Positions 1-8,502 of a DNA stretch of 64,000 nucleotides are shown piece by piece. Origin of the DNA: Actinomycetota bacterium (GTDB lineage Bacteria; Actinomycetota; Geothermincolia; Geothermincolales; RBG-13-55-18); NCBI GenBank assembly GCA_014360655.1, contig JACIXC010000015.1:1-64000 (forward strand). Reading direction: 5' to 3'. The stretch's first letter is position 1. Every line of letters starts with the position of its first letter. Below the pieces are notes generated by a model. The model was not told the origin of the DNA, did no database searches, and saw nothing but the letters and a program-made list of their open reading frames with translations. Position numbers and translations under genes: made by a program.

Positions 1-1
1 G

Positions 2-142
2 CTCAACGAGATCCTTTGCAGATGGAATTACGTGTACAATTACGTGAGACCACACCAGAGCCTGGGTTATCTCACCCCCATGGAGTTCCTGAAGGCGTGG
101 ATGGAGGAGAGCAAGGATAGGGATGGAGTGTTCACCATGTAG
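2..142 (+). mobile_element. C-terminal end of an IS3/IS481-type transposase (partial)
   Basis: An open frame enters from the left window edge and ends at TAG 140-142, giving the last 46 residues of a protein. It contains YNYVRPHQSLGYLTPMEF, the typical tail of the rve integrase core of IS3/IS481-family transposases, where the conserved RPHxxLG-TP segment follows the last catalytic Glu. The upstream part lies outside the window, so I cannot tell whether the element is intact. No terminal inverted repeat could be fixed in the 94 bases before the next gene. Confidence 0.8.
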
Positions 143-236
143 TGAACCAGCACAGCGAGTTGCCCGCCCGGCGGCGATGGGATAATATTTCACTACGAAA
201 CGCAGGGAAACAGAAGGGACCCGGACGGAGGAGATC

Positions 237-932
237 ATGGGAATAATAGACGAGGCGGTGGCCAGGGGACAGAAAGCTCTCTCGGAATACCAGGCGAAAC
301 TCTTTCTGAAGGAGCACGATATCCCCGTTACCAGGGAAAAACTGGTCCTCGGCGAGGACGAGGCCGTCGCAGCGGCGGAGGAGCTGGGGTACCCGGTGGT
401 GCTCAAGGCCTGCGGTCCGGATATAACCCACAAAACAGAGCGCAACCTGGTGCAGGTGGGCCTGGACGGGCCGGACGAGGTAAAGAGAGCCTATGCGGAG
501 ATCGTGGAGAACCTGGGCGGCGACCATTACGACGGGGTGCTGGTCCAGGAGATGATAAAGGGGGAGAGGGAGCTGGTGGTGGGCCTGGTCAGGGACCCCC
601 AGTTCGGGCCCTGCGTCATGTTCGGCCTGGGCGGCATCTTCACCGAGGTCCTCAAGGACACCTCCTTCCGCGTGGCCCCCATCGAGAAGTACGACGCCCT
701 CCAGATGATGGAGGAGATCAAGGCCAAGGCCATCCTGGGGCCCTTCCGGGGAAAGGAGCCCGCGGACCGCGATCTCCTGGCGCAGATCCTCATCGCCGTA
801 GGGGACATCGGCATGCGCTACGACGCGGTGAGGGAGATCGATATGAACCCGGTTATCCTCGACGGTCCCCGCCCGGTGGTGGTGGATGCCCTGGTGGTGC
901 TCGGCGACGGCTCCGAAGCGTCCCGGGCATGA
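237..932 (+). CDS. ADP-forming acyl-CoA (acetate-CoA) synthetase beta subunit, ATP-grasp
   Basis: 231-residue protein made of one ATP-grasp domain. It has the SEYQAKLFLKEHDIPV opening, the VLKACGPDITHKTE segment and the VQEMIKGERELVVGLVRDPQFGP segment (shown in part) typical of the beta subunit of NDP-forming acetate-CoA ligases. These convert acyl-CoA, ADP and Pi to acid, CoA and ATP, conserving energy in fermentative and peptide- or acyl-degrading anaerobes. The length matches stand-alone beta subunits (about 230 residues). The start ATG has GGAGGAG about 5 bases upstream. The CoA-binding alpha subunit with the phospho-His is not adjacent: upstream is a transposase end and downstream a repeat locus. 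It may be encoded elsewhere or have been separated by the insertion. Function of the family is firm; substrate is unknown. Confidence 0.87.
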   Translation: MGIIDEAVARGQKALSEYQAKLFLKEHDIPVTREKLVLGEDEAVAAAEELGYPVVLKACGPDITHKTERNLVQVGLDGPDEVKRAYAEIVENLGGDHYDGVLVQEMIKGERELVVGLVRDPQFGPCVMFGLGGIFTEVLKDTSFRVAPIEKYDALQMMEEIKAKAILGPFRGKEPADRDLLAQILIAVGDIGMRYDAVREIDMNPVILDGPRPVVVDALVVLGDGSEASRA

Positions 933-984
933 CCGGAGCCAACACCTCGGCATAGTGATCGGGCCTCATTTTATCCCTGGTATT

Positions 985-1243
985 TGCGTATCGTTCCTTC
1001 TTGCGGCGGCCGGGCCGCCGGGTAACGGTCTCGCTCGCAGGCTCGCTGCGACCGACCCGGTCGTTCCCGGCCTCAGCGGGTGCGTATCCGTCTTTCTTGC
1101 GGCGGCCGGGCCGCCGGGTAACGGTCTCGCTCGCAGGCTCGCTGCGACCGACCCGGTCGTTCCCGGCCTGGGTCGGTTGCGTATCCTTCCTTCTTCCGGC
1201 CCGGGGCCTCGGGGCAACGGCCTCTCCCGGCGCTGCGCATAGA
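985..1243. repeat. Mosaic hairpin repeat, locus 1 (about 96-bp units)
   Basis: Fills the gap between two convergent genes. TGCGTATC recurs at 985, 1081 and 1178, giving two nearly identical units of 96-97 bp and a diverged third. Each unit holds a GGCGGC-CGG-GCCGCC hairpin, a TAACGGTCTCGCTCG core (1023 and 1119), a TCGCA/TGCGA hairpin and a GACCG-ACC-CGGTC hairpin. The same modules recur at 5.9, 8.5-9.4 and 46.8-47.4 kb. Short open frames in it are translations of the repeat, not genes. Confidence 0.85.
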
Positions 1244-1248
1244 GGGGG

Positions 1249-3459
1249 TCAGGCAACGTTAATGTCCGGGGATGCGGGGATGGTGAAACGGAAGACGGAG
1301 CCGCCGCCGTCCCGCGGCTCATACCAGATCTTTCCATGGTGACGCTCCACGATCTCGCGGGCGACGTAGAGCCCCATGCCCAGGCCGGGCTTGGAATGGA
1401 AAGGCGCCTTCTCCACCTGGTGAAAACGCTCGAAGACGCGTTCCCTGTCCTCTTCCGGGATGCCGGGGCCGCGGTCAAGGACGGAGATGAGGTAGTGGTC
1501 CTCTTTCCTTTCCACCTCGACCTCCACGGGCGAGCACGGTGTAGAGAACTTGCGGGCGTTTTCAAGCAGGATGACCATGACCTCCAGGAAACGCGTGGGG
1601 TCAAGAAGGCAGGTGCCCGTCTTCCCCCGCAGCCGCAGCTTGAGCCGGCCGCGCGTCTTTACCGTTTCGTCCAGCGCCCTTCGCACTAGGGACGGCAGCT
1701 CCGCCTCCTGCAGCTCCAGCCGGAATCGCCCGCGCTCTATGCTGGAGACGTCGAGCAATCCCTCCACCAGGCGGGTTAGGCGGTCCACTCCCTCGTCCAC
1801 GGCGGCGAGCATCTCCCTTGCCTCGCCTTCCGGCAGCTCTTCCCAGCGCTCCCTCAGGCTGAGCGCGTAGCCCTTGACCAGGGTTACGGGATGGCGCAGC
1901 TCGTGGGAGGCGACGTCGATGAAGTCCTTCAGGCCCTGCTCGCGAGCCAGGCGCTCCTCCTCGATGGAAAGCGTGCGCGCCAGGACGGCCAGGATCCCGT
2001 GGTCGTCTTCTCCCCGGCGGTGCCGCTCTTTATGGTAATATATGGATAATACCCCGATGACACGGTCCTGCAGCAGAACGGGGTATCCCAGGAAGGAGAG
2101 GAAGCCGTGGCGCTCCGCCAGGGGGTCGTCCCGCCAGGATTCCCCGCTGCCCGAGCTCGTTGTTTCCAGGAGACCGGCGTGATCTCCGCTCAGGAGAGGC
2201 CATCCGAGGAAACGTGAGGGTTCCTCGCAGAGGAGGAACCCCCCCTCACCAGGAGTGGTGTTGAGGAGGGAGAGCCTTCCTTTATCCAGCCTCGCGTAGG
2301 CGGCAAGGTCGCACTCCATGATGTCTTGGCAGGCATATAGCACCGTCTCCATGTTGGCCAGGAAATCGGCGCCCAGCCCCAGGAACATGCGGTTGAGCTT
2401 CTGCACCCTTTCCTCCGCCGATCTGCGCGCGGTGACGTCCTCGATGGCCAGGAGTATCATGTCGGTGCGGTTACCCTCGCGGTAGACGCGCCGGGCATTG
2501 AGGAGCATGCTGCGCCGCCCTATGCGCGGGAAGTCGTGCTCCACCTCGTAGCCGTCGAAGTGGGAGTTGAGGGGAACGATCTCCTCCAGCAGCATCCTCA
2601 GCTCCGGGATGTCCCACTGCCGGTCCCCAAGCTCGTAGAGCAGCCTTCCCTCCGTCTCCTCCGCGTTTACCTGGAAGGTGCGGTAGAAGGAACGGTTGGC
2701 GGTGATCACCCGCAGCCCGGCGTCGAGCACCAGCAGCGGCTCGCGTATCGTCTCCACGATGGCCTCCGCGTACTCCCGCGCCGCCTGGATCTCGGCCACC
2801 GCCCGCTTGCGCTCCTCAAGGTGCACGAGGTGGTGGCGGAGGACGGACTGCGGGACCATGTTCCCCAGGAATTCCCCCGGGGGGACGTAATAGACGTTGT
2901 CGAAGAGCTCGCCACCCACCACCACGAGGGGGTGGGTGTGGAGGAGGTCCACCAGGAAGGAGGGGTCGAAGGCGGTCGCGTCGTACTGGCACATGATGAC
3001 GCAGCGGCACGCCTCGGGAAGGCGGTTTATCTCCGCCTCGCATTGCACCATTTTCTTCCAGTCGTGAGGGTTGTCCAGGGCCCAGGACATCTTCCCGGCG
3101 ATGCGCAGGGAGGGCCATCCCCCGGCGGCGGCCGCCCGCGCCTGCCGGGACAAGAAGCGAAGGGTGGCCCGCGGGTCGAAGTAGCCGTCCGGGAGATACG
3201 CTTCCGCGGGTGAGAAAAAGGATAGGCTGCCGGCGGTCAGGTGCTCAGCGACGTTCACGCCCATGCGGGAAAGCCCGCGGGCGGCCTCCGTGCGATCATC
3301 CTCTCCGGCCACGCATAAGACCTTCTCTCCGCGCAGCAGCCCTTCGCGGAGAAAGGTGCGCAGCACCTCGCGCCCCTCCTCCTCGTCGCCGTAGAGGTGG
3401 CAGAGGTGTGCCCCGGGAGCCAGGTCCTTCAGTTCGGGGATGAGATCTTTCCTTTCCAT
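1249..3459 (-). CDS. Sensor histidine kinase with MEDS, PAS and GAF-like domains
   Basis: 736 residues without a transmembrane segment, so probably cytosolic. Residues 15-190 resemble the MEDS (DcmR-type sensory) domain, beginning HLCHLYGDEEEG, known from methylotroph and methanogen regulators. About 225-345 is PAS-like, 355-505 GAF-like. The HisKA box follows with SHELRHP (His519), then an HATPase_c domain with NARKFS (N box), DRGPGIPEEDRERVFERFH and GLGMGLYVAREIV. All kinase motifs are intact. No response regulator gene lies beside it, so the partner is unknown. The ATG start at 3457-3459 has only a weak ribosome site; other starts further in are possible. The gene is convergent to the acyl-CoA synthetase beta gene, with repeat locus 1 between them. 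Confidence 0.88.
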   Translation of the reverse strand: MERKDLIPELKDLAPGAHLCHLYGDEEEGREVLRTFLREGLLRGEKVLCVAGEDDRTEAARGLSRMGVNVAEHLTAGSLSFFSPAEAYLPDGYFDPRATLRFLSRQARAAAAGGWPSLRIAGKMSWALDNPHDWKKMVQCEAEINRLPEACRCVIMCQYDATAFDPSFLVDLLHTHPLVVVGGELFDNVYYVPPGEFLGNMVPQSVLRHHLVHLEERKRAVAEIQAAREYAEAIVETIREPLLVLDAGLRVITANRSFYRTFQVNAEETEGRLLYELGDRQWDIPELRMLLEEIVPLNSHFDGYEVEHDFPRIGRRSMLLNARRVYREGNRTDMILLAIEDVTARRSAEERVQKLNRMFLGLGADFLANMETVLYACQDIMECDLAAYARLDKGRLSLLNTTPGEGGFLLCEEPSRFLGWPLLSGDHAGLLETTSSGSGESWRDDPLAERHGFLSFLGYPVLLQDRVIGVLSIYYHKERHRRGEDDHGILAVLARTLSIEEERLAREQGLKDFIDVASHELRHPVTLVKGYALSLRERWEELPEGEAREMLAAVDEGVDRLTRLVEGLLDVSSIERGRFRLELQEAELPSLVRRALDETVKTRGRLKLRLRGKTGTCLLDPTRFLEVMVILLENARKFSTPCSPVEVEVERKEDHYLISVLDRGPGIPEEDRERVFERFHQVEKAPFHSKPGLGMGLYVAREIVERHHGKIWYEPRDGGGSVFRFTIPASPDINVA

Positions 3460-3895
3460 GTGAGGCTAAATCTCGCGATATCAACCTCGCTTGCCAGGGG
3501 GAGGGATGTTGACGAAAACAGGGGCCGACGGCAACCCTCCGCGGCTCTTTCCATCACGCGGGTCGATGAGAGGAACCAGCTCAAACATAGCACTTCGCGG
3601 CAAGGGTCACAATGACGCAAGGCAGCGGTTGAGAGATCGAATGGAATCGCTCCTCGTGTTCACCCGCGCAAGCGGGCGGGCATCCCGGGGCGGCGAAGGG
3701 CGGCGGCGTACGGCGGCGGGTGTTGCGGATGCGGCCTCACTCTTTCTCGCACGCGGACCTGCCCGCGCATCCCTCAGCCTCATGCCCGTGGGCGCGTTGC
3801 GTCTCCGCGGTGGGGGCATGCCCGGAGGACGTGCGACGAGCAGGCCGTGCGTCCCGCCCGATCTCCCGGAAGCGCTTGCCCGGGAAATCATCCCC
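3460..3895. other. Intergenic stretch without a supported gene
   Basis: About 430 bases between the start of the histidine kinase and the end of the CoA-transferase operon, both on the minus strand. The open frames here (for example plus 3491-3934 and minus 3607-3897) are rich in Arg, Ala and Gly, lack ribosome sites and look like chance frames in GC-rich DNA. The kinase promoter should be here but I found no convincing boxes. Confidence 0.5.
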
Positions 3896-3917
3896 ACCCG
3901 GAAAGCGGGTTATTTTT
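3896..3917 (+). terminator. Possible plus-strand intrinsic terminator
   Basis: ACCCG-GAAAG-CGGGT (5-bp stem, 5-base loop) followed by TATTTTT. The T-run follows the stem only in the plus direction and overlaps the stop codon of the minus-strand CoA-transferase beta gene. No plus-strand gene precedes it, so it may simply limit antisense transcription. Confidence 0.35.
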
Positions 3918-4692
3918 ACCGGCCGATGATGTAGCGGTTGGGGTCGACCTCCTCGCGCAGGATGCGCAGCTCCTCCGCGGTGGGCTCCGGCGTCTCCACC
4001 ACCTCGGGGGCCTTGAGGAGCTCGAACCCCGTTTTCTCCTGCACGTCCTCGAAGGTGAACCCCTTGTGGATGGACTCCACGCGCATGCGCTTGCTCTCGG
4101 GGTCGTATCCCATGACCGCCATGTCGGTGATCACCTTGTAGGGACCGGTGCCGGCCGGTAATCCCGCCCGCTCGCGGGCGCCCGGGCCATCCAGGTACCC
4201 CGGGGTGGTGATGAAGTCCACCCGCTCCACGAAGCGGCGGGCGTCCTGGGGGGTGATGACCATGATCCTCCAGGCCAGCGAGCCGAAGTCGTTGGCGCCG
4301 CCGGAGCCGGGGAACCTGACCCTGGGCTTCTCCCAGTCCCCGATGACCGTGGAGTTGAGGTTGCCGTACATGTCGATCTGGGCCCCGCCCAGGAAGCAGT
4401 AATCAACCATGCCGCGCTGGATGGTCTCCATGACCTCGCACATGCCGCTGGCCATGACCGCCTTGTGGAAGGTGCGCGAGTCGCCCACGGAGATGGGCAT
4501 GGTGGGAAGCAACGGCGCCACCCCCCCGGCCTCGAAGATGATCACCAGGTTGGGGGCGTGCGCCTTCTGGGCCAGCATGGAAGCCGCGCAGGGCGCGCCC
4601 GTGCCCACGGCCACCGCCTTGCCGTCCTCCAGGTTACGGGCGGCCGCGCAGATCATCATCTCCAGGGTGTTGTAGTCGGCCATCATGCTCAC
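3916..4692 (-). CDS. CoA-transferase family I, beta subunit (glutaconate CoA-transferase B type)
   Basis: 258 residues, family I CoA-transferase small subunit. The catalytic Glu is expected in the FEAGG motif (Glu54 from this start), equivalent to the Glu that forms the enzyme-CoA thioester in GctB; GSGGANDFGS and GGAQIDMYGN are also typical. It would pair with the product of the next gene upstream to move CoA between acids, or to act as a CoA-thioester hydrolase like the IpdAB relatives. The start is GTG 4690-4692, overlapping the alpha-subunit stop as GTGA, which suggests translational coupling; ATG codons follow two and three codons later. Substrate cannot be read from sequence. Confidence 0.88.
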   Translation of the reverse strand: MSMMADYNTLEMMICAAARNLEDGKAVAVGTGAPCAASMLAQKAHAPNLVIIFEAGGVAPLLPTMPISVGDSRTFHKAVMASGMCEVMETIQRGMVDYCFLGGAQIDMYGNLNSTVIGDWEKPRVRFPGSGGANDFGSLAWRIMVITPQDARRFVERVDFITTPGYLDGPGARERAGLPAGTGPYKVITDMAVMGYDPESKRMRVESIHKGFTFEDVQEKTGFELLKAPEVVETPEPTAEELRILREEVDPNRYIIGR

Positions 4693-5687
4693 CCCTTCCC
4701 GCCGAGGTCGATGAGGTTTTCGACGGCCCGGAGCTGGTTGATGCGCTCAATGCCGCCGCACAGCTCCAGGTACTGGTTGAAGTCGCGGGTCCTGTATATG
4801 TACTTGTCGAGGAATTTCCGGAACTCGTCGGGGTCTTTCTCTACGGTGAGCCACATGCGCAGGTGGTCCTCGTCCGAGAAGTACTCGTAGGGCATGTTGC
4901 CGGGGTAGCTGCCGAAGGGGACCTCGCATACCGCGTCCACCAGGTAGTAGGGAATGACGGTGGACGTGGGGTCGGAACGGATATCCTCGTTCGGTATCAG
5001 GCGTTCGGTGGTGATGATAAGCCGCTTGGAAGCCCTTGCCAGCTCCAGGTCGGCGATGGAGATGCCCTTGATACGGCAGTTCCCGTAGACGTCCGCCTCG
5101 TGGACGTGGATGGCGGAGACATCCGGCCACAGGGCTGGGAAGAGGACGTACCGTTCACCGGTGAAGGGGCATCTGACGACCTTGGCGGCGCTGCGCCGGA
5201 AGGTGTCCGTTCCCATGACGTTGCGCGCGGGAAGGAAGGAGACCCCCATGGCCGCCGCCTTTAGCCTGCAGGCCATGGCGTAGTTGGTCCACTCGCAGCA
5301 CTGCACCTTGCCGCTCTCCATGTAGCGCCGCGCGTTGGGGGACAGCCCCCTCGCCTCCAGGCCGATGATGTAGGCGATGTCGCAACGGTCGAACACCTCG
5401 CCTGCTGCCAGTATCTGGAAGTCATGCGTGGAGGTGTGCCCGGCGAAGATGAGGCCCTTCTTTCGTTGCCGCACGATCTCGTGGCATACCGCGGTGGGAA
5501 TGCGGTTGGCCCCGAAGCCGCCGATGGCCAGGTAATCTCCGTCGTGGACGAACTTTCCCACCGCTTCGCTGACGGTCATCACCTTGCTCACCATGGCCCG
5601 GTTCTTGCTGCGGAAGAATTCGCGGGCCTTGTCGGCGTCGGGGTCCATGAAGAGGGGTCCTTCGCCCTCGGCGATGACTTCGAACAT
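4689..5687 (-). CDS. CoA-transferase family I, alpha subunit (glutaconate CoA-transferase A type)
   Basis: 332 residues from the chosen ATG at 5685-5687, which has GGAGGGAAAAGAG just upstream; a frame start 11 codons earlier lacks such a site. The GDYLAIGGFGANRIPTA opening, GHTSTHDFQIL and RNVMGTDTFRRS match the alpha subunit of glutaconate-type and IpdA-type CoA-transferases. It forms an operon with the beta subunit (4-base overlap). Nearby acyl-CoA ligase and BKACE genes fit a role in activating or unloading organic acids. A TTGCCA-17-TATCCT promoter lies about 50 bases upstream. Confidence 0.87.
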   Translation of the reverse strand: MFEVIAEGEGPLFMDPDADKAREFFRSKNRAMVSKVMTVSEAVGKFVHDGDYLAIGGFGANRIPTAVCHEIVRQRKKGLIFAGHTSTHDFQILAAGEVFDRCDIAYIIGLEARGLSPNARRYMESGKVQCCEWTNYAMACRLKAAAMGVSFLPARNVMGTDTFRRSAAKVVRCPFTGERYVLFPALWPDVSAIHVHEADVYGNCRIKGISIADLELARASKRLIITTERLIPNEDIRSDPTSTVIPYYLVDAVCEVPFGSYPGNMPYEYFSDEDHLRMWLTVEKDPDEFRKFLDKYIYRTRDFNQYLELCGGIERINQLRAVENLIDLGGKG

Positions 5688-5741
5688 CTCTTTTCCCTCC
5701 CTCTCGTTCCTGCAGATCACTACCGCGGCAGGTCGATATGT

Positions 5742-5770
5742 AGGATAGCATTAACCCGGAGATGTGGCAA
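5742..5770 (-). promoter_or_regulatory. Putative sigma-70-type promoter of the CoA-transferase operon
   Basis: On the minus strand TTGCCA (5765-5770) is followed after 17 bases by TATCCT (5742-5747). Transcription would start near 5735, about 48 bases before the ATG of the alpha subunit. Confidence 0.45.
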
Positions 5771-5877
5771 TCTGTTAAGTGGCACTTGACATTATTGTTG
5801 CGCTTGCGGTCGGGGCCAGGACGGGATCCGGGCAGGGGGGTCGAGGCTCATCCTGCGCCTGGCGGGTGCGCATGGGT

Positions 5878-6275
5878 CCTTCTTCCGACGGCCGGGCCGC
5901 CGGGTAACGGTCTCGCTCGCAGGCTCGCTGCGACCGACCCGGTCGTTCCCGGCCTTGGTGGTTACGTATATGTACTTCTTCCGGCCCGGGGCCTCAGGGT
6001 AACGGTCTCGCTCGGCGCCGCGTTCCTTTCCCGTAGATCCGAGGCCTTGGGAAAGGCGTCCTCGCTGCGACCGACCCTGTAGTTCCCCGGGCTGGTTGGG
6101 TGGGAATAGGGAGGCCGCTTGCGATGTCGCTCGCCCGACCCCCGGACCCGGCCTTGGTGGGTGGTTCAGCAAAGGCTCGCTGCGACCGACCCTGTAGTTC
6201 CCCGGGCTGGTTGGGTGGGAATCCGGAGGCCGCTTGCGATGTCGCTCGCCCGACCCCCGGACCCGGCCTGACGGG
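5878..6275. repeat. Mosaic hairpin repeat, locus 2
   Basis: Contains the GGCCGGGCCGCCGGGTAACG module (5890-5909), a second variant with GGCCCGGGGCCTCAGGGTAACG (split across 5980s-6004), and a 115-bp segment starting CTCGCTGCGACCGACCCTGT that occurs twice in tandem, at 6061 and 6176. The segments are also found, in other orders, at the 8.5-9.4 kb and 46.8-47.4 kb loci. It lies between divergent CoA-transferase and acyl-CoA ligase genes. Frames reading through it are repeat translations. Confidence 0.85.
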
Positions 6276-6350
6276 TTCGTGCGTGGATGAAACACGGAAT
6301 TGCTTATATTATGCGGCATGCGTTGGTCGCGTTCCATATCCCGGCGAGTC

Positions 6351-6380
6351 TTGACATGGAAGTCTCTTTGCTTCACATTT
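6351..6380 (+). promoter_or_regulatory. Possible promoter upstream of the acyl-CoA ligase
   Basis: A perfect TTGACA at 6351-6356 sits in an AT-richer stretch after repeat locus 2. The best -10 options at 16-18 bases (around TCACATTT, 6373-6380) match only about half the consensus, so the call is tentative. Confidence 0.3.
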
Positions 6381-6509
6381 TTTCTACGGCGATATTAATG
6401 ACGAAGCATATCCGAAGCAAGGCAGCTTCTAAGCACCTCACGCAACATACCTCACGCACCGTCTCCGGAATACGGTCAATATTGATTTAGCGATCAAGGG
6501 AGGAGAGGG

Positions 6510-8444
6510 ATGAGCGAGATCGTCTGGAAACCCTACGGAGATTACCTGGAGAAGGCCAACATCACACGGTTCATGCGCAAGCACGGCATCCCCGACTACC
6601 ATGAGCTGGTGCGCAGGTCCTGCGACGAGCTGGAGTGGTTCTGGGACGCCATCATGGAGGATCTGGACATCCGCTGGTACCAGCCTTACGAGAAGGTGCT
6701 CGACACCTCGCGGGGTATCCAGTGGGCGAAATGGTACCTGGGGGGGAGGACCAACATCGTCCTCAACTGCCTGGACAAGCACCTGGACACGCCGGTGAAG
6801 AGCAAGCTGGCCTTCATCTGGGAGGGAGATGACGGGGCCATCAGGCGTTACACCTACGGCGACGTGCACCGCGAGGTGTGCCGCATGGCCTGCGCCCTGC
6901 GCAACCTCAAGGTGGGGAAGGGGGACACGGTGGGCATCTACATGCCCATGTCCCCCCAGATCGTCTTCTCCCTACTGGCCTGCCTGAAGATCGGGGCCAT
7001 AGCCATCCCCATCTTCTCCGGTTTCGGGCCCAAGCCGGTTGCCGCCCGCCTGCGGGACGCCGAGGCCAAGGTGCTCATCACCGCCGACGCTTCCCTGCGG
7101 AGGGGGAAGGTCTTCCCCATCAAGGAGAACGCGGACGAGGCGGTGGAACAGGTGCCTTCCGTGAGACACATGGTGGTTTACCGCAGGGCGGGGATCGACG
7201 TCCCCTGGCATGCCACGCGGGACATATGGATGGACCAGCTGACGTGGTGTCTTCCTGAGGACTGCCCGACGGAGGAGATGGATTCGGAGGACTACGCCAT
7301 GATCATCTACACCTCGGGGACCACGGGACGCCCCAAGGGCTCGGTGCATACCCACGCCGGCTGCCTGGCCCAGATGTGCAAGGAGCTGGGCTATTATTTC
7401 GACGTCAAGCAGGACGACGTTTTCTTCTGGCTCACCGACATCGGCTGGATGATGGGACCCTGGATGATCATCGGGGTGATGAACTTCGGAGGCACCTTCG
7501 TCATTTTCGAGGGGGTGCCCGACTACCCGGAGCCGGATCGCCTGTGGGACCTGGTGGAGAGGCATGCCGTGACCACATTCGGGATCTCTCCCACCGCCAT
7601 CCGCATGCTCATGCGCTTCGGCGAGGGGTGGGTGGAGAAGCATGACCTCTCCAGCCTGCGCATACTGGGCTCCACGGGTGAACCCTGGGATCCGGAATCC
7701 TGGATGTGGTATTTCGAGAAGGTGGGAAAGGGAAGGCTCCCCATCATCAACATCTCCGGCGGCACCGAGATCGTGGGCTGTTTCCTCTCCCCCCTCCCCA
7801 TCACCGACCTCAAGCCCATCACCCTGCGGGGGCCGGGGTTGGGCATGTGCATCGACGTCTTCGACGACGACGGAAAGCCGGTGCGGGGCGAGAAGGGTCA
7901 CCTGGTAGCCCTGAAGCCCGCCCCCTCCATGACCCGGGGGTTCTGGAAGGACCCCGAGCGTTACCTGGAGACCTACTGGTCCCGCTGGCAGGACGTCTGG
8001 TACCACGGGGACTGGGCCTCGGTGGACGAGGACGGCTTCTGGTTCCTCCACGGACGCTCGGACGACACCATAAAGGTTTCCGGGCGCCGTACGGGGCCGG
8101 CGGAGATCGAGGCTGCCCTCATCGAGCACGAGGCGGTTTCCGAGGCCGCGGTCATAGGCGTTCCCCACGAGATCAAGGGCGAGGCGGTGGTGTGTTTCGT
8201 GTTGCTGCAACCGGGATTCCAGCCCTCTCAAGAACTGGCGGAGAGCATCAAGGATAAGGTGGCGGAATACCTGGGAAAGGTTGGGCGTCCCGACGAGGTG
8301 CACTTCGTGGGCTCCCTGCCCAAGACCCGTTCCGCCAAGATCGTGCGCCGCCTCATCAAGGCCAAGTACCTTGGGGAGGAGCTTGGAGACCTCTCCTCGG
8401 TGGATAATCCGCAGGCCCTGGAAGAGATTCCCACGCGCTCGTGA
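6510..8444 (+). CDS. AMP-forming acyl-CoA synthetase, acetyl-CoA-synthetase-like
   Basis: 644 residues, the usual size of acetyl- or propionyl-CoA synthetases of the ANL superfamily. It has an N-terminal ACS-type extension, the P-loop YTSGTTGRPKGS near residue 270, an ISGGTEIVG motif, YHGDWASVDEDGFW, GRSDDTIKVSGRRTGP and the C-terminal SLPKTRSAKIVRR, whose Lys adenylates the acid. It converts an acid, ATP and CoA to acyl-CoA, AMP and PPi. GGGAGGAGAGGG precedes the ATG. It is flanked by repeat loci on both sides and so forms a single-gene unit. The acid could be acetate, propionate or another short acid; I cannot separate these by eye. Confidence 0.88.
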   Translation: MSEIVWKPYGDYLEKANITRFMRKHGIPDYHELVRRSCDELEWFWDAIMEDLDIRWYQPYEKVLDTSRGIQWAKWYLGGRTNIVLNCLDKHLDTPVKSKLAFIWEGDDGAIRRYTYGDVHREVCRMACALRNLKVGKGDTVGIYMPMSPQIVFSLLACLKIGAIAIPIFSGFGPKPVAARLRDAEAKVLITADASLRRGKVFPIKENADEAVEQVPSVRHMVVYRRAGIDVPWHATRDIWMDQLTWCLPEDCPTEEMDSEDYAMIIYTSGTTGRPKGSVHTHAGCLAQMCKELGYYFDVKQDDVFFWLTDIGWMMGPWMIIGVMNFGGTFVIFEGVPDYPEPDRLWDLVERHAVTTFGISPTAIRMLMRFGEGWVEKHDLSSLRILGSTGEPWDPESWMWYFEKVGKGRLPIINISGGTEIVGCFLSPLPITDLKPITLRGPGLGMCIDVFDDDGKPVRGEKGHLVALKPAPSMTRGFWKDPERYLETYWSRWQDVWYHGDWASVDEDGFWFLHGRSDDTIKVSGRRTGPAEIEAALIEHEAVSEAAVIGVPHEIKGEAVVCFVLLQPGFQPSQELAESIKDKVAEYLGKVGRPDEVHFVGSLPKTRSAKIVRRLIKAKYLGEELGDLSSVDNPQALEEIPTRS

Positions 8445-8502
8445 AGGGCACGGGGGCCAAGGCCTGTCTTGTGCCCGATGGGGGTGGATGGGGATTGCTT
8501 GA

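Noticed and set aside
886-1342. Short plus and minus frames with repeated GPPGNGLARRLAATDP-like peptides
   Set aside because: They are translations of repeat locus 1 and recur wherever the DNA repeat occurs in any frame.
3491-3934. 147-residue plus-strand frame
   Set aside because: Low-complexity Arg/Gly/Ala composition, no ribosome site, and it runs across the hairpin terminator into the CoA-transferase gene.
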